A stretch of DNA of 64,000 bases from Micromonospora coerulea. GTDB taxonomy: Bacteria; Actinomycetota; Actinomycetes; Mycobacteriales; Micromonosporaceae. Shown piece after piece: positions 7,753 to 16,607 of this stretch (the stretch's first letter is position 1; every line of letters starts with the position of its first letter). The stretch spans positions 62,001-126,000 of the forward strand of contig NZ_JAEMUW010000007.1 of assembly GCF_016598485.1 (NCBI RefSeq), read 5' to 3'. The notes beneath the pieces are model-generated. The model was given only the letters and a program-made list of their open reading frames with translations, did no database searches and was not told where the DNA came from. The position numbers and the translations under genes are program-made.

Positions 7753-9357
7753 ATGACTTCGACCGCCACGGCGAGCGCCGACGCCGTCGTCATCGGGGCC
7801 GGCCACAACGGTCTGGTCGCCGCGAACCTGCTGGCCGACGCGGGCTGGGACGTGCTGGTGCTGGAGGCGACCGGCACCCCGGGCGGCGCGATCCGTTCCG
7901 CCGAGGTGACCGCTCCCGGCTATCTCAGCGACCTGTACAGCTCCTTCTACCCGCTCGGGTACGCCTCGCCGGTGCTGCGCCGGCTGGGCCTCGAGCAGTA
8001 CGGGCTGACCTGGACGCACGCCCCGGACGTGCTGGCCCACCTGCTGCCCGACGGGCGCGCCGCGGTGGTCAACCGGGACCTCGACGTCACCGCCGCGTCG
8101 CTGGAGGCGTTCGCCCCCGGCGACGGGGAGCGCTGGCGGCACGCGTACGCCGACTGGTGCGCGGTGGCCGAGCCGATGCTCGACACCATCACCACGCCGT
8201 TCCCGCCGGTCCGCGGCGGGCTCGGCCTGCTGCGCCGGCTGCGCGTCTCGGGGGCGCTGCGGCTGGCCCGCCGCCTCGTCGTGCCGGTCCGCAAGCTGGG
8301 CGACGAGCTCTTCGCCGGCGACGGCGGGCCGGCCCTGCTGGCCGGCTGCGCCCTGCACACCGACCTGTCCCCGGAGGAGGCCGGCTCCGGGGTGTACGGC
8401 TGGCTGCTGGTCATGCTCGGCCAGCAGGTCGGCTGGCCGCTGCCGGTCGGCGGGGCCCAGAAGATCACCGACGCGCTGGTGGCCCGGCTGGTCGAGCGGG
8501 GCGGCCGGATCGACTACGGCGCCCGGGTGGACCGGGTGCTCACCGCCCGGGGCCGGGCGATGGGCGTGCGTACCGTGGGCGGCGCCACCTGGCGGGCCCG
8601 GCGGGCGGTGCTGGCCGACGTGCCCGCCCCGGCGCTGTTCCTGGACCTGGTGGGCGCGGCGGCGCTGCCGCCCCGGTTGGTGGAGGACCTCGCGCACTTC
8701 AAGTGGGACGGCTCCACGCTCAAGGTGGACTGGGCGCTCTCCGCGCCGGTGCCGTGGAAGAACCGGTCCGTCGCCACCGCCGGCACCGTGCACCTCGGCG
8801 CCGACCTGAACGGCCTCACCGCCTACTCCGCCGCGCTGGCCCGGGGCGAGGTGCCGCGCGACCCGTTCCTGCTGGTCGGCCAGATGTCGGTGGCCGACCC
8901 CAGCCATTCCCCGCCCGGGACGGAGTCGCTCTGGTCGTACACCCACCTGCCGTTCCGCCGGCAGTGGCATGCCGACGACGTCGTGGGACACGTCGAGCGG
9001 ATGGAGGAGGTGCTGGAGGAGGCGGCCCCCGGCTTCCGGTCGCTGATCGTCGGGCGGCACGTGGCCGGGCCGGCCGACCTGGAGGAGGGCGACCCGAGCC
9101 TGGTCGGCGGCGCGCTCGGCGGCGGCACCGCCGCGGCGTACCAGCAGCTCTTCCTGCGCCCGATCCCCGGCCTGGGGCGGGCGGACACCCCGGTGGACCG
9201 GCTCTTCCTGGCCAGCTCGTCGGCCCACCCGGGCGGTGGCGTGCACGGCGCGCCCGGGGCGAACGCGGCCCGGGCCGCGCTGGCCCGGGACCGCGCGCTC
9301 ACCGGTGAGCTGTACGCCGGGCTGATCGGCGCGGCGCACCGAGCGGTCTACCGCTGA
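7753..9357 (+). CDS. FAD-dependent oxidoreductase, phytoene-dehydrogenase/PYROXD2-like
   Basis: 534 residues. The N terminus has the dinucleotide-binding VVIGAGHNGLVAANLLADAG (about 11-30), followed by the acidic end of strand 2 (VLVLEA) and a GGAIRS motif. The C terminus has SSAHPGGGVHGAPGANAARAAL, the second FAD-contacting motif of the family. This is the NAD(P)/FAD-dependent oxidoreductase group that includes phytoene desaturases and PYROXD2. No carotenoid genes are nearby, so the substrate is unknown. Reads as complete. Ends at a hairpin shared with the convergent glycosyltransferase. Confidence 0.87.
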   Translation: MTSTATASADAVVIGAGHNGLVAANLLADAGWDVLVLEATGTPGGAIRSAEVTAPGYLSDLYSSFYPLGYASPVLRRLGLEQYGLTWTHAPDVLAHLLPDGRAAVVNRDLDVTAASLEAFAPGDGERWRHAYADWCAVAEPMLDTITTPFPPVRGGLGLLRRLRVSGALRLARRLVVPVRKLGDELFAGDGGPALLAGCALHTDLSPEEAGSGVYGWLLVMLGQQVGWPLPVGGAQKITDALVARLVERGGRIDYGARVDRVLTARGRAMGVRTVGGATWRARRAVLADVPAPALFLDLVGAAALPPRLVEDLAHFKWDGSTLKVDWALSAPVPWKNRSVATAGTVHLGADLNGLTAYSAALARGEVPRDPFLLVGQMSVADPSHSPPGTESLWSYTHLPFRRQWHADDVVGHVERMEEVLEEAAPGFRSLIVGRHVAGPADLEEGDPSLVGGALGGGTAAAYQQLFLRPIPGLGRADTPVDRLFLASSSAHPGGGVHGAPGANAARAALARDRALTGELYAGLIGAAHRAVYR

Positions 9358-9399
9358 CCGCGCCGGGTGACGCAGAGCAGCGGGCGCAGCTGCGGTGAC

Positions 9400-9445
9400 G
9401 GCCCCGCTCCGACCATCACCGCAGGTGACGACTCGGGGCGGGGCC
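9400..9445. terminator. Hairpin between convergent genes
   Basis: A 13-bp stem (9400-9412 with 9433-9445) with one G-T pair and a 20-base loop, between the convergent FAD oxidoreductase and glycosyltransferase genes. Confidence 0.5.
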
Positions 9446-9457
9446 GGGACGCGAGGG

Positions 9458-10222
9458 TCAGCCGAGGTTACGGTGCTTGGCGCGCAGCTTGAACGGCATC
9501 AGCGCGCTTTCGATCTTGGTGGCCGTGGTCATCTTGGAGATGCCGTCGCGCCGTTCCTCGAAGCGGATCGGCACCTCCAGGATGGTGTGCCCGAGCTTGG
9601 TGGCGAGGTAGTGCATCTCCACCTGGAAGCTGTAGCCGTTGGACTGCACCCGGTCCAGGCCGATGTCCCGCAGCGCGTCGGCGCGCCAGATCTTGAAGCC
9701 CGCGGTGAGGTCGCGGATCCGCACCTGGAGCAGGGTGTGCACGTACAGGTTGGCCCAGCCGCTGAGCGCCCGCCGGTAGAGCGGCCAGTTCTCGTCCAGC
9801 TGCCCGCCGGGAACGTAACGCGAGCCGATCACCACGCCGGCCTGGGTGGAGAGCAGCGCGCCGAGCATGCCGGGCAGCGCCTCCGGGGGATGGGACAGGT
9901 CCGCGTCCATCTGCGCCACGTACTCGGCGCCGCCGTCCAGCGCCCGGCTGATCCCGTCCACGTACGCCCGGCCCAGCCCCTCCTTGCCGGCGCGGTGCAC
10001 GACCTGCACGCGGTCCGGGTGCTCGATGGCCAGCTTGTCCGCCACCTCACCCGTCCCGTCCGGCGAGTTGTCGTCGGCGACGAGCACCCGCAGCCCGGGC
10101 AGCGGCAGGGCGAAGAGCCGCTCGACCAGGACCGGGAGGTTCCCCGCCTCGTTGTAGGTGGGAACGACGACGGTCAGGCGTGCGTCCCGCCACGGAACGG
10201 GCAGCTGCACGGGTTCGATCAT
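9458..10222 (-). CDS. Polyprenol monophosphomannose synthase-like GT2 glycosyltransferase
   Basis: 254 residues from the ATG at 10222, which has a well-placed GAGGA; a second in-frame ATG at 10231 adds MSV. The family is GT2: LTVVVPTYNEAGNLPVLVERL at the start, VLVADDNSPDGTGE, the metal-binding DxD in QMDADLSHPP, and the DPM1-type GSRYVPGG, FKIWRADAL and SFQVEMHYLATKLG segments. It would transfer mannose from GDP-mannose to polyprenyl phosphate at the membrane for later glycan assembly. It has no transmembrane tail, like the catalytic-only DPM type. The adjacent heptose/glycan operon makes a link to cell-surface glycan possible. Confidence 0.85.
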   Translation of the reverse strand: MIEPVQLPVPWRDARLTVVVPTYNEAGNLPVLVERLFALPLPGLRVLVADDNSPDGTGEVADKLAIEHPDRVQVVHRAGKEGLGRAYVDGISRALDGGAEYVAQMDADLSHPPEALPGMLGALLSTQAGVVIGSRYVPGGQLDENWPLYRRALSGWANLYVHTLLQVRIRDLTAGFKIWRADALRDIGLDRVQSNGYSFQVEMHYLATKLGHTILEVPIRFEERRDGISKMTTATKIESALMPFKLRAKHRNLG

Positions 10223-10334
10223 CACGGACATCCTCGGTCGGCCGACAGTGTTCACTGAGAGGGTAGCCAGTTGCCTCCAGCCGGTCCGCACAGACGCCCG
10301 TCCGGACGGCTCCGGAGCGTCGCCGCGAGGGCGG

Positions 10335-11336
10335 TCAGCGTAGCCGGCGGGCCAGGCCGGTCGCCGCCATCACCAGTCCGCCCAGGGCCAGGACGGACGC
10401 GCTGGGCTTGTGCGCGCTCACCCAGAGTGCGGCCGAGTGCCGCCGGGCCCGGTCGGTGAAGACCCCGGCCGTGCCCCAGTCCTGCTCGTCGTCGCCCGGC
10501 CGGTCCAGGTTGTCCCGCCACTCGGTCGGGTCGATCGGGGCGTCGGTCTGCTGGCTGTCGTACCCGCTGCGGGCCAGCTTCCGGTCCAGCAGGCCGGGAA
10601 AGAGCGCGTTGCCCAGCCGCGCCCGCCAGGTCGGGCCGCCCACGTTCAGCTCGCGCGGCCCGTGGTCGGCGGCCCAGACCACCGCCCGGGCGGCCACCTC
10701 GGGCGCGAAGATCGGCGGCACCGGCTGCGGGTGCCGCGGCAGCCGGGTGCGCACCCAGGAGAACTGCGGGGTGTTGATCGCCGGCAGTTGCACCATGGAC
10801 AGCTTCACCCCCGGACAGTCGTGCAGCAGCTCGGCCCGCAGCGAGTCGTTGAACCCCTGCACCGCGTGCTTGCTCGCGCAGTACGCCGACTGCAACGGGA
10901 TGCCCCGGTAGGCCAGGGCGGAGCCGACCTGCACGATGGCACCCCGGCCCTGCGCGCGCATGTGCCGCAGCGCGGCCAGGCTGCCGTGCACCGTGCCCAG
11001 GTAGTTCACCTCGGTGACCCGGCGGAACTCGTCCGCCGTGATCTCCCAGGCCGGCGCGAAGACCGACACCATCGCGTCGTTGATCCAGACGTCCAGGCCG
11101 GCGTAGTGGTGCACCACCTCGTCGGCGGCCCGCTGCACCGCGCCCGCGTCGGCCACGTCCACCCGGTACGTCCGCACGTCGGTGGCGCCGAGCCGGCGGC
11201 AGTCCCGCTCGGCGCCGCTCAGGCCGGCCCCGCCCCGAGCGATCAGGCCCAGGCGGGCGCCGCGGGCCGCGTACGCCCGGGCGATCGCCCGGCCCACCCC
11301 GGCGCTCGCGCCGGTGATCACGACGCGCTGGCTCAC
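10335..11336 (-). CDS. SDR family oxidoreductase with C-terminal extension
   Basis: 333 residues. It is a classical short-chain dehydrogenase: the cofactor motif VVITGASAGVGRAIARAY starts at residue 5, the fourth-strand motif is INDAM in place of NNAG, then Ser in QVGSALAY, Tyr-x-x-x-Lys in YCASK, and the LPAINTPQF turn. About 80 residues beyond the usual SDR length include an Asp-rich linker and a final hydrophobic helix (ASVLALGGLVMAATGLARRLR), so the protein may be membrane-attached. It overlaps the upstream SRPBCC gene by 4 bases and is translationally coupled to it. Substrate unknown. Confidence 0.85.
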   Translation of the reverse strand: MSQRVVITGASAGVGRAIARAYAARGARLGLIARGGAGLSGAERDCRRLGATDVRTYRVDVADAGAVQRAADEVVHHYAGLDVWINDAMVSVFAPAWEITADEFRRVTEVNYLGTVHGSLAALRHMRAQGRGAIVQVGSALAYRGIPLQSAYCASKHAVQGFNDSLRAELLHDCPGVKLSMVQLPAINTPQFSWVRTRLPRHPQPVPPIFAPEVAARAVVWAADHGPRELNVGGPTWRARLGNALFPGLLDRKLARSGYDSQQTDAPIDPTEWRDNLDRPGDDEQDWGTAGVFTDRARRHSAALWVSAHKPSASVLALGGLVMAATGLARRLR

Positions 11337-11779
11337 CGGTCCGCCCTCTGCCGGGTGGCGATGTCGGAGAGCCGGTTCAACGTCTCCTTGTTGCGCAGGT
11401 GCAGCACCAGATCGTTGAGCTTGTTGCGCACCCAGCGCAGCGGTCCGGCGGCGAAGTCCTCACCGATCCGGACGCGGGTGGCGCCGTCGCCCACCGGCTC
11501 CAGGGTGAAGACCACGGTCGCCTCGCCGGCCGGCCAGAGCCCCGCCTTGATGACGAGCTTGCGCGGCGGCTCGCAGACCAGCACGGTCGAGGAGTCCTGC
11601 AGGGAGAGCGGCCACGGCCCGGCCCGGTGGTGCAACTGGCTGCCCGCCCGCGGCCAGCTGTCGTCCACGTCCCGCACGTGCGCCGTGCCGACCACCCAGT
11701 CGCTGTACGTCCACCCGTCGGCGAGCACGTCGAAGACCTGCTGCGGGGGTGCGTCGATCACTTTCTCCACAATCGCCAC
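11333..11779 (-). CDS. SRPBCC family protein
   Basis: 148 residues, GTG start, with the START-like pattern VEKVIDAPPQQVFDVLADGWTYSDWVVG at the N terminus and a C-terminal helix (LRWVRNKLNDLVLHLRNKETLNRLSDIA). It probably binds a hydrophobic ligand. Its stop overlaps the start of the SDR gene (ATGA), so the pair may act on the same substrate. A TATGGG box 6 bases before the GTG suggests a leaderless transcript. Divergent from the heptose/glycan operon. Confidence 0.8.
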   Translation of the reverse strand: MAIVEKVIDAPPQQVFDVLADGWTYSDWVVGTAHVRDVDDSWPRAGSQLHHRAGPWPLSLQDSSTVLVCEPPRKLVIKAGLWPAGEATVVFTLEPVGDGATRVRIGEDFAAGPLRWVRNKLNDLVLHLRNKETLNRLSDIATRQRADR

Positions 11780-11933
11780 CGCAATCCCATACCCCCGGCT
11801 GGTCCATGGCTAACGGGGCCGACGGGTTAGCTTCTCGGGGGCGGCGGGTAACGCCGCACCGGGCCGGGACAGCGGCGCGACGGCCCGGCCCGAGCGGGAC
11901 GCCGGCGCGGCGGTCGGGGCGGCTCCGCCGAAG

Positions 11934-13679
11934 ATGATGTTTACTCCTCGGGGCCTCGGGAACCCGCCGGCCGTGCGACGGGACCACGAGCGGGATCAGT
12001 GCAGGTCAGCCCGGGTTGCCCCCGGTTCTGACCGATTCCCGCCGAGGCTCTTCGACGCGGTGCTGCTGGACCGCGACGGCACGCTGATCGAGGACGTGCC
12101 CTACAACGGCGACCCGGAGAAGGTACGTCCGGTGCCGGGGGCGCGGGAGTCCCTGGACCGGCTGCGCGCCGCCGGACTGCGGCTGGCCGTGGTGACCAAC
12201 CAGTCGGGGCTGGCCCGGGGCCTGTTCACCCACGACGAGCTGCGCCGGGTGAACGCGCGGGTGGAGGAGCTGCTCGGGCCCTTCGACGCCTGGCAGGTCT
12301 GCCCGCACGGCGAGCGGGACGGCTGCGCCTGCCGCAAGCCCGCGCCCGGGCTGGTGCACGCCGCCGCCCGGGCGCTCGGCACCCGCCCCACCCGTTGCGT
12401 CATGGTCGGCGACATCGGTGCCGACATGACCGCCGCGGCGGCGGCCGGCGCGACCGGAATCATGGTGCCCACCCCGGCGACCCGGATGGCCGAGGTGGCC
12501 GCCGCGCCCACGGTCGCCGACGACCTGCCCGCGGCGGTGGCGCGGATCCTGGATCGGATCGGCCTGGTCGCCGCCCCCGCGGCCACGCCACGGCGGCGGA
12601 CCGTCCTGGTGGCGCGCAGCGACGCCGCCGGGGACGTGCTGGTCACCGGGCCCGGCATCCGGGCCGTGGCCGCCGGTGCCGACCGGGTCGTGCTGCTGTG
12701 CGGGCCGCGGGGGCGGGCCGCCGCCGAGTTGCTGCCCGGCGTCGACGAGATCGTCGAATGGCCGCTGCCCTGGATCGACGGCCATCCCGCCCCGGTCGAA
12801 CCCGACGACATGCGCCGGCTCACCGCCCGGCTCGCCGGCGTCGGCGCCGACGAGGCGGTCGTCTTCACCTCCTTCCACCAGTCCCCGCTACCGCTGGCGC
12901 TGCTGCTGCGGATGGCCGGCGTACGACGGATCAGCGCGATCAGCGACGACTACCCGGGCACCCTGCTCGACGTCCGCCACCGCGTCCCGGTCGGGGTGCC
13001 GGAGCCGGAGCGCGCGCTGTCCCTGGCCGCAGCCGCGGGCTTCGCACTCGCGGCGGGGGACGAGCCGGGCCTGCGGCTGCGTGCCGACCGGCTACCGGCG
13101 GCGCCGGACGGCCCCGGCGAGCGCGGCTACGTGGTGCTGCACCCCGGATCCTCGGTCGAGACCCGGGCCTGCCCGCCCGAACTGGCCACCCGGATCGTCC
13201 GGGTGCTCAGCGCCGCCGGGTACCGGGTCGTGGTCACCGGCGGTCCGGACGAGCGGGAACTGACCGCCCGGGTCGCCGCCGCCGGGGGCACCGACCTCGG
13301 CGGCCGCACCGGACTCGGCGAGCTGGCCGCGGTCGTCGCGCGGGCCGGCGCGCTGGTCGTCGGCAACACCGGTCCGGCGCATCTCGCCGCGGCGCTGGGC
13401 GTGCCGGTGGTCAGCCTCTTCGCCCCCACGGTCCCATTCGGACAGTGGGGGCCGTACCGGGTGCCCGCCGTCCGGCTCGGCGACGCCGGCGCCGCCTGCC
13501 GGGACACCCGGGCCACCCGCTGCCCGGTGCCCGGACACCCGTGCATGTCGGCGGTCGAGCCCGGGCGGGTCCTCGAGGCGCTGCGGCTGCTCGGCGTACC
13601 CGCCGACGGGCCGGCCGCGCTCGTCGCCGCGCCGGCGGGCGGACCGGCGGTGACCGCCACCGGCGGGGTGGCCCGATGA
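11934..13679 (+). CDS. GmhB-type HAD phosphatase fused to GT9 glycosyltransferase (heptosyltransferase-like)
   Basis: 581 residues. Residues 40-185 are a HAD-IIIA phosphatase with the nucleophile motif LLDRDGTLIEDVPYN, TNQSG, the GmhB-type zinc loop C-x-H...C-x-C in CPHGERDGCACRKP, and GDIGADM. GmhB removes the 7-phosphate from D-glycero-D-manno-heptose 1,7-bisphosphate. Residues 220-550 are a GT9 fold: VLVARSDAAGDVLVTGPGIRAVA, LHPGSSVETRACP, VVTGGPDERELT, and VVGNTGPAHLAAALGVPVVSLFAP, as in heptosyltransferases. The first 38 residues are not conserved and the start is uncertain (no clear ribosome site at 11934; GTG at 11973 possible). First gene of a coupled operon; the next gene overlaps by ATGA. 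Confidence 0.85.
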   Translation: MMFTPRGLGNPPAVRRDHERDQCRSARVAPGSDRFPPRLFDAVLLDRDGTLIEDVPYNGDPEKVRPVPGARESLDRLRAAGLRLAVVTNQSGLARGLFTHDELRRVNARVEELLGPFDAWQVCPHGERDGCACRKPAPGLVHAAARALGTRPTRCVMVGDIGADMTAAAAAGATGIMVPTPATRMAEVAAAPTVADDLPAAVARILDRIGLVAAPAATPRRRTVLVARSDAAGDVLVTGPGIRAVAAGADRVVLLCGPRGRAAAELLPGVDEIVEWPLPWIDGHPAPVEPDDMRRLTARLAGVGADEAVVFTSFHQSPLPLALLLRMAGVRRISAISDDYPGTLLDVRHRVPVGVPEPERALSLAAAAGFALAAGDEPGLRLRADRLPAAPDGPGERGYVVLHPGSSVETRACPPELATRIVRVLSAAGYRVVVTGGPDERELTARVAAAGGTDLGGRTGLGELAAVVARAGALVVGNTGPAHLAAALGVPVVSLFAPTVPFGQWGPYRVPAVRLGDAGAACRDTRATRCPVPGHPCMSAVEPGRVLEALRLLGVPADGPAALVAAPAGGPAVTATGGVAR

Positions 13680-14650
13680 ACATCCTGCTCTGGCACGTGC
13701 ACGGCTCCTGGACCACGTCCTTCGTGCACGGCAAGCATCACTACCTGGTGCCGGTCACCCCGGACCGCGGCCCGTACGGCCTCGGCCGGGCCCGGACCTA
13801 CCCGTGGCCGGACGGCGCCGTCGAGGTGACCCCGCAGGAGCTCGGGCGCACCGACGTCGACGTGGTGCTGCTCCAGCGCCCCGAGGAGTTCGACCTCGCC
13901 GCCGAGTGGCTGAGCCGGCGGCCCGGCCGGGACCTGCCGGCGATCTACGTCGAGCACAACACCCCCAAGGGCGACGTGCCGAACACCCGACACCCGATGG
14001 CCGACCGCGACGACCTGCTGATCGCCCACGTCACGCACTTCAACGAGCTGTTCTGGGACAACGGCGGCACCCGCACCGGGGTCATCGAGCACGGCGTGGT
14101 CGCCCCTGCCGTCGACTGGACCGGCGAACTCGACCGGCTCGCCGTGGTGATCAACGAGCCGGTGCGCCGCTGGCGGGTCACCGGCACCGACCTGCTGCCC
14201 CGGTTCGCCGAGATCGCCCCGCTGGACGTGTACGGGATGGGGGTGGCCGGGCTCGCCGACCGGCTCGGGCTGCCGGCCGACCGGGTCACCAGCCACGACG
14301 ACGTCCCGCAGCACGCCATGCACGCCGAGCTGGCCCGGCGGCGGGCGTACCTGCACCTGTGCCGCTGGACATCGCTGGGGCTCAGCCTCATCGAGGCGAT
14401 GACCATGGGCATGCCGGTGATCGCCCTCGCCACCACCGAGGCCGTGGCGGCGGTGCCGCCGTCCGCCGGCGCCCTCTCCACCCGGGTGGACGACCTGCTG
14501 GACACGGCCCGCCGGTTCGTCGAGGAGCCGGCGGCGGCCCGCCGCGCCGGCGCCGAGGCCCGGACGGCCGCGCGGAACCGCTACGGCCTGGACCGTTTCC
14601 TCGCCGACTGGGACCGGCTGCTGGAGGAGGAAGTATGCGCGTCGCGATGA
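13676..14650 (+). CDS. Glycosyltransferase (GT4-like, GT-B fold)
   Basis: 324 residues from the ATG in the ATGA overlap with the previous gene. The N-terminal half holds VVLLQRPEEFDLAAEWLSR and AIYVEHNTPKGDVPNTRHPMADRD; the C-terminal half holds YLHLCRWTSLGLSLIEAMTMGMPVIALATTEA, the acidic Glu-containing donor site region of GT-B group 1 enzymes. It is shorter than most GT4 proteins and lacks the full Glu-x7-Glu motif, so family placement is tentative. Its place in the heptose operon suggests it adds a sugar to the same glycan. Confidence 0.78.
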   Translation: MNILLWHVHGSWTTSFVHGKHHYLVPVTPDRGPYGLGRARTYPWPDGAVEVTPQELGRTDVDVVLLQRPEEFDLAAEWLSRRPGRDLPAIYVEHNTPKGDVPNTRHPMADRDDLLIAHVTHFNELFWDNGGTRTGVIEHGVVAPAVDWTGELDRLAVVINEPVRRWRVTGTDLLPRFAEIAPLDVYGMGVAGLADRLGLPADRVTSHDDVPQHAMHAELARRRAYLHLCRWTSLGLSLIEAMTMGMPVIALATTEAVAAVPPSAGALSTRVDDLLDTARRFVEEPAAARRAGAEARTAARNRYGLDRFLADWDRLLEEEVCASR

Positions 14651-15852
14651 TCTCGGAGCACGCCAGCCCGCTCGCCGTCCTCGGCGGCGAGGACGCGGGC
14701 GGCCAGAACACGCATGTCGCGGAGCTCTCCGCCGCGCTGGTGGCCGCCGGGCACGACGTCCGCGTCTACACCCGACGGGACGCCGTGGACCTGCCCGTGA
14801 CGGTACGGGCCCCGGACGGCTTCGACGTGGTGCACGTACCGGCCGGCCCGGCCGAACCGGTCGCCAAGGACGAGCTGCTGCCCTACATGGCCGAGTTCGG
14901 CGACTGGCTGGCGGAGCGGTGGCGCACCGGCGACTGGCAGCCCGAGGTGGTCCACGCGCACTTCTGGATGAGCGGCCTGGCCGCGCTCGCCGCCGGCCGG
15001 CGCACCGGCGTGCCGGTGGTGCAGACGTACCACGCGCTGGGCACGGTGAAGCGCCGCCACCAGGGGGCGCAGGACACCAGCCCGCCGGGGCGGGTGCGGT
15101 ACGAGCGGGAGCTGGGCCGCGCCGTCGACCGGGTGGTCGCGCAGTGCCAGGACGAGGTCGGTGAGCTGGTCCGGATGGGGGTGCCCCGGTCCCGGATGAC
15201 GGTCGTCCCGTCCGGGGTGAACCTCGGCACCTTCGCCCCGCTGGGTCCGGCCGCCGCACGCGACGGCGACCGGCCGCGGATCCTCACCGTCGGCCGGCTG
15301 GTGGAGCGCAAGGGCTTCCAGGACGTGATCCGGGCGATCGCCCTGGTCCCCGGGGCGGAGTGCGTGGTGGTGGGTGGCCCGCCGGCGGGCCTGCTGGAGA
15401 CCGACCCGTACGCGCTGCGGTTGCGGGCCCTCGCCGACTCCCTCGGCATCGCCGACCGGGTGAAGCTGGTCGGCGCGGTGCCCCGGGAGGAGATGGCCCG
15501 CTGGTACCGCTCCGCCGACGTGCTGGTCGCCGCCCCCTGGTACGAACCGTTCGGGCTCACCCCGCTGGAGGCGATGGCCTGCGGCGTGCCGGTGATCGGC
15601 ACCGCCGTCGGCGGGCTGATCGACACGGTGGTCGACGGGCGGACCGGCGACCTCGTCCCGGCCCGCGACCCGCGGGCCCTGGGCGCGGCGATCCGGCGGT
15701 TGCTCGGCGACCGGATCCGCCGCTTCGGATACGCGACGGCGGCGCGGGAACGGGCCCGCCGCCGCTACTCCTGGTCGACCACGGCGGACCGGCTGACGGA
15801 GGTGTACGGCCAGGTGGCGACCGTGCGTCGGCCGACCCGGGTGGTCGCCTGA
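14635..15852 (+). CDS. GT4 family glycosyltransferase
   Basis: 405 residues; the ATG at 14635 overlaps the previous gene by 16 bases. The N terminus GGEDAGGQNTHVAELSAALVAAGHDVRVYTRRD resembles the MshA/sucrose-phosphate-synthase branch of GT4. Other landmarks are VVHAHFWMSGLAAL, VGRLVERKGFQDVIRAI and the donor-binding Glu-x7-Glu in WYEPFGLTPLEAMACGVPVIG. A retaining enzyme using a nucleotide sugar is expected. Because of its context it more likely builds the operon's glycan than mycothiol, but sequence alone does not exclude other acceptors. Confidence 0.85.
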   Translation: MRVAMISEHASPLAVLGGEDAGGQNTHVAELSAALVAAGHDVRVYTRRDAVDLPVTVRAPDGFDVVHVPAGPAEPVAKDELLPYMAEFGDWLAERWRTGDWQPEVVHAHFWMSGLAALAAGRRTGVPVVQTYHALGTVKRRHQGAQDTSPPGRVRYERELGRAVDRVVAQCQDEVGELVRMGVPRSRMTVVPSGVNLGTFAPLGPAAARDGDRPRILTVGRLVERKGFQDVIRAIALVPGAECVVVGGPPAGLLETDPYALRLRALADSLGIADRVKLVGAVPREEMARWYRSADVLVAAPWYEPFGLTPLEAMACGVPVIGTAVGGLIDTVVDGRTGDLVPARDPRALGAAIRRLLGDRIRRFGYATAARERARRRYSWSTTADRLTEVYGQVATVRRPTRVVA

Positions 15853-16607
15853 TGACGGCGTCCGGCCGGAGCGACGCCGGGACGGTGCTGGACACCCACC
15901 TGGCCCACCTCGCCGCGGCGCTGCTGCCCTTCCGCCGGGCCGAGGAGCTGCTCGCCCGGTGGGGCGCCGAGCTGGCCGAGCGGCTGGCCGGTGGCGGCCG
16001 GCTGCTCGTCGCCGGCAACGGCGGCAGCGCCGCCGAGGCCCAACACCTCACCGCCGAACTCGTCGGCAAACTCCGCGACGACCGCGAACCCCTCTCCGCC
16101 ATCGCCCTGCACGCCGAAACCTCCGCCCTCACCGCCATCGGCAACGACTACGGCTACGACCAAATCTTCGCCCGCCAGGTCCGCGCCCACGGCCGCCCCC
16201 ACGACATCCTCCTGCTCATGTCCACCAGCGGCACCAGCACCAACCTCCTCACCGCCGCCCACGCCGCCCACGACACCGGCCTACGCTGCTGGGCCTTCAC
16301 CGGCCCCACCCCCAACCCCCTCGCCGACGCCTGCCAGGAGGCCCTCGCCATCGACTCGCCGGAGAGTCAGGTGGTGCAGGAGCTGCACCTGGTCGCCACG
16401 CACGTGCTCTGCGAGTACGTCGAGCGGGCCCTGCCGGCGGCCCTCGCCGGCCGGGCGGCCGACCCGGCGGTCCCGGTCCGCGCCGACCCGGCGCCCGCGG
16501 TTTCCGCGGCCGACCCGGTGCCGGCCGGACACGCCCGCTCCGGCCCGGTGCGCACCGGGGTGGAGGTGGTGCTCGGTGACGAGGCCCCGGAGGTGGAGGC
16601 CCGATGA
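15852..16607 (+). CDS. gmhA: Sedoheptulose-7-phosphate isomerase-like SIS protein (GmhA)
   Basis: 251 residues; the ATG overlaps the previous stop by one base (TGATG). Residues 1-190 are a SIS domain with LLVAGNGGSAAEAQHLTAELVGKL, ETSALTAIGNDYGYDQIFARQV and LLLMSTSGTSTNLLTAA, closely following phosphoheptose isomerase GmhA, which converts sedoheptulose 7-phosphate to D-glycero-D-manno-heptose 7-phosphate. GmhA is usually about 190 residues; the extra 60 at the C terminus are Ala/Pro-rich and probably disordered. The core from about 16038 to 16340 uses codons unlike its flanks. Together with HldE and GmhB in the same operon this supports a heptose role. Confidence 0.87.
   Translation: MTASGRSDAGTVLDTHLAHLAAALLPFRRAEELLARWGAELAERLAGGGRLLVAGNGGSAAEAQHLTAELVGKLRDDREPLSAIALHAETSALTAIGNDYGYDQIFARQVRAHGRPHDILLLMSTSGTSTNLLTAAHAAHDTGLRCWAFTGPTPNPLADACQEALAIDSPESQVVQELHLVATHVLCEYVERALPAALAGRAADPAVPVRADPAPAVSAADPVPAGHARSGPVRTGVEVVLGDEAPEVEAR

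Noticed and set aside
7681..9339. Long open frame on the minus strand continuous with the aldehyde dehydrogenase
   Set aside because: It is antisense to the clear FAD oxidoreductase gene and has Gly/Arg/Pro-rich shadow composition; the dehydrogenase starts at 7680.
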